A stretch of DNA of 6,466 nt. It comes from Desulfovibrio sp. (lineage in GTDB: Bacteria; Desulfobacterota; Desulfovibrionia; Desulfovibrionales; Desulfovibrionaceae). The notes under the pieces are model-generated. The model had not been told where the DNA came from. It ran no database searches and saw only the letters and a program-made list of their open reading frames with translations. The position numbers and the translations under genes were made by a program. Positions 5,131 through 6,466 of the stretch are shown piece after piece. Position 1 is the first letter of the stretch. Each line of letters starts with the position of its first letter. The stretch lies in the NCBI GenBank assembly GCA_003525525.1, contig DQED01000426.1, positions 6,756 through 13,221 on the forward strand, in the 5' to 3' direction.

Positions 5131-5682
5131 ATGCCCGAGGAAAAATACATCATCGTGGGCGATGTCGTCCGTGCCCACGGCATCCGGGGGGAAGTCTGCA
5201 TCGACAGTCATGCCGGCTCCCCCTCGTATTTCGCGCGGGGCGCCGTGGTGCGCCTGTCGCCAGCGCAGGCCCCGGCGCGCGGCCGCGACTTCACCGTGCG
5301 CGCCGCACGCGTCCACAAGGAACGCTTTCTCGTCGCCTTCGACGGCGTCCCGGACCGCAATGCCGCCGAGGCCCTGCGCGGCCTCGTCGTGTGCGTGCCC
5401 GCCGCGAGGCTCGACCCGCCCGATCCCGACGAAGTCTTCCTGCACGAACTGCTCGGCCTGCGCGTGCGCCTGGCTGCGGCCGCGCCGGGCGATCCCGACT
5501 TCGGCGTCATCGAAGACGTGCGCGACGCCGGGGGCGCGGAACTGTGGGTCATCCGCGACACCGCCGGCAACGAGATCCTCTTTCCCGCCGCGGACGCCCT
5601 GGTCCCGGAAATCGACCTCGAGGCGGGCTTCGTGCTCATCGACCCGCCGCCGGGGCTCCTCGAACTCTACCAGGGCGGCTGA
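5131..5682 (+). CDS. rimM: Ribosome maturation factor RimM
   Basis: A cytosolic assembly factor that binds the 30S head, contacts S19 and supports 16S rRNA processing. The 183 residues show the family architecture: an N-terminal RimM beta-barrel with the GDVVRAHGIRGEV signature (10-22) and a linker ending LDPPDPDEVFLHELLGL (94-110), then a PRC-barrel domain with FGVIEDV (124-130), EILFPA (148-153) and a closing LIDPPPGLLEL (169-179). The length is normal. The ATG at 5131 starts the conserved YIIVGDVVRAHG segment, and no in-frame alternative fits better. There is no convincing Shine-Dalgarno sequence: the nearest purine run (GGAAG, 5107-5111) is 19 bases away and partly in a hairpin. Translation may therefore depend on coupling or on an SD-independent mode (inference). 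It is the last gene of the plus-strand cluster, and trmD does not follow. Confidence 0.96.
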   Translation: MPEEKYIIVGDVVRAHGIRGEVCIDSHAGSPSYFARGAVVRLSPAQAPARGRDFTVRAARVHKERFLVAFDGVPDRNAAEALRGLVVCVPAARLDPPDPDEVFLHELLGLRVRLAAAAPGDPDFGVIEDVRDAGGAELWVIRDTAGNEILFPAADALVPEIDLEAGFVLIDPPPGLLELYQGG

Positions 5683-5889
5683 TTTCTTCCGCGTCGGCGA
5701 CGCCGCGCGTCCTTCCTCCCTCCCGCGCCGCCGGGCGCGGCCTCGCGGCGGTGCGTCGAGGCGTCCGGACTGCATGCCCTGCGTCCGGAGCGCTTCTTTT
5801 CCCGTGGGCGGCGTTTCACGTCGTACCCGCGGCGGGAGCGCGTGTCCCGCCGTGTCCGGGCCATGACGGCCTCCCGCGTTCGCGACAAC
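5683..5889 (+). other. GC-rich apparently non-coding region with hairpins, 3' of rimM
   Basis: I see no gene in these 207 bases; frames open here give Arg/Pro/Ala-rich translations without recognisable motifs or ribosome binding sites. Two notable hairpins occur: CCGCGCC (5723-5729) with GGCGCGG (5734-5740), and CGGCGGGA (5830-5837) with TCCCGCCG (5845-5852), which extends by a wobble and one more pair to 5828-5854. A 9-base direct repeat, GCGTCCGGA, lies at 5761-5769 and 5781-5789. It is probably a long 3' untranslated region of the rimM transcript, ending at the terminator at 5890-5917. Confidence 0.5.
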
Positions 5890-5917
5890 AAAAAAGCCCG
5901 GCCGGAGCCGGGCTTTT
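5890..5917. terminator. Bidirectional intrinsic terminator between rimM and the TPR gene
   Basis: GCCCGGC (5896-5902) and GCCGGGC (5907-5913) form a stem with a CGGA loop. Six A (5890-5895) precede it and four T (5914-5917) follow, so it reads as a terminator on both strands. For the minus-strand TPR gene it lies 23 bases after the stop; for the plus-strand cluster it lies about 210 bases after rimM. Confidence 0.9.
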
Positions 5918-5940
5918 CGCAGGATGGGGCAGGCGCTGCC

Positions 5941-6466
5941 TTACTGGCAGAGCTTTTCCTTCTTGGCGCTGTCGAGAAGCTCGCAGTCGCCGAGCGTGCA
6001 GGCCTTCTGGTAGTCCTGACACATGGGGCCGTACTGCTTGAGGTGCAGGTAGGTGAAGCCGCGACCCTTGTAGTAGTCGGCTTCCTTGGGACCGAAGCCG
6101 ATGGCCTTGTTGAAGTCCTCGATGGCGAGCTGGTACTTCTCGGTCCGGGTGCGGCTTAAGCCCCGCATGGAGTAGGCCAGGGCGAAATTGGGATTGCGCT
6201 CGATGGCCTTGGTGTAGTCGTCGATGGCCTTGTTGTACTGCTTGAGGTAGTAGTTGGCGTGCCCCCGGCTGGCGAAGTAGTCGGCGCGGTTGGGGTTGAG
6301 CTTGATGGCCTTGTCGAAGCTCTCCACGGCCTTCTGGAACTTGTTCTGCTTGCCGAATTCGATGCCTTTCTCGAAGGCGGCCTCGGCGTCGGCGGTTTCC
6401 CTGTTTTCGGGCAGGGTCGGCGCGGCGGCTTCGGGAGCGGGCTTGGCCGCCGGGCGCGCCGGCGCG
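5941..6466 (-). CDS. TPR-repeat protein, C-terminal part (runs off the right edge)
   Basis: The minus-strand frame is open from the right edge to a TAA at 5941-5943, giving 174 visible residues. An Ala/Pro-rich stretch (1-19) leads into about four tandem 34-residue tetratricopeptide units: roughly 28-58, 59-92, 93-126 and 127-160. Each shows the TPR pattern, as in YFASRGHANYYLKQYNKAIDDYTKAIERNP. TPR arrays bind proteins; no catalytic domain is visible. The last unit and tail carry four cysteines (149, 156, 161, 173) around TLGDCELLDSAKKEKLC, whereas the rest has none. Together with the Ala/Pro-rich linker this suggests an exported, possibly disulfide-stabilised protein, but the N-terminus needed to show a signal peptide is outside the window. 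The GTG at 6325-6327 is an internal valine in the first repeat, not the start. The gene converges on rimM across a shared terminator. Confidence 0.88.
   Translation of the reverse strand, partial: APARPAAKPAPEAAAPTLPENRETADAEAAFEKGIEFGKQNKFQKAVESFDKAIKLNPNRADYFASRGHANYYLKQYNKAIDDYTKAIERNPNFALAYSMRGLSRTRTEKYQLAIEDFNKAIGFGPKEADYYKGRGFTYLHLKQYGPMCQDYQKACTLGDCELLDSAKKEKLCQ

Noticed and set aside
5683..5889. Decayed trmD or a small gene after rimM
   Set aside because: No frame shows TrmD motifs or any recognisable protein segment, and no ribosome binding site with a start codon was convincing.
5115..6041. Long plus-strand frame crossing rimM, the intergenic region and the TPR gene
   Set aside because: It overlaps two recognisable genes in other frames and translates to Arg/Pro/Ala-rich sequence without motifs.
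6325..6327. GTG as the start codon of the TPR gene
   Set aside because: The frame continues upstream to the window edge through the first half of a TPR unit, so this codon is an internal valine.

Overview
The window is GC-rich (most codons end in G or C) and fits a gram-negative, probably Desulfovibrio-like, member of the Desulfobacterota. That assignment is an inference from gene order, codon bias and protein style; no rRNA or other taxonomic marker is present. It holds seven protein genes: two run off the edges and five are complete. No tRNA, rRNA, CRISPR array, insertion sequence or prophage gene is visible.

Layout. Positions 1-880 (minus strand) hold the N-terminal 293 codons of a U32-family protein with the complete U32 signature and clustered cysteines. 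It diverges from a PLP-dependent aminotransferase (1080-2264, plus), and the gap between them contains a perfect 16-bp palindrome. Next, with its own candidate promoter and a strong intrinsic terminator, is a small single-RRM RNA-binding protein (2425-2721). A second candidate promoter then opens a translation and secretion cluster on the plus strand: ffh (SRP GTPase), rpsP (ribosomal protein S16), khpA (KH-domain RNA-binding protein) and rimM (30S maturation factor). The usual continuation of this cluster in bacteria, trmD-rplS, is absent. After rimM come about 207 bases of GC-rich, hairpin-bearing, apparently non-coding DNA. A bidirectional terminator follows, and then a convergent TPR-repeat gene on the minus strand (5941 to the right edge) whose N-terminus lies outside the window.

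How the genes work together. Ffh targets nascent membrane and secreted proteins from the ribosome. S16 is a 30S assembly protein and RimM acts on 30S maturation. KhpA is a small RNA-binding protein often found in this neighbourhood, and the RRM protein is a second small RNA binder next door. The centre of the window is therefore an RNA and ribosome neighbourhood. The U32 protein may also act on RNA, because characterised U32 members hydroxylate tRNA or rRNA, but its substrate cannot be read here.

The most interesting signal is non-coding. The leader of the RRM gene can fold into a long hairpin that pairs both the Shine-Dalgarno sequence and the AUG. An upstream near-copy of the Shine-Dalgarno segment could compete for the same anti-SD strand, giving two mutually exclusive folds. 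This looks like a candidate cis-acting switch (thermosensor or autoregulatory). The khpA leader also has an inverted repeat enclosing its ribosome binding site and start codon. All folds were derived by hand pairing, without energy calculation or comparative support.
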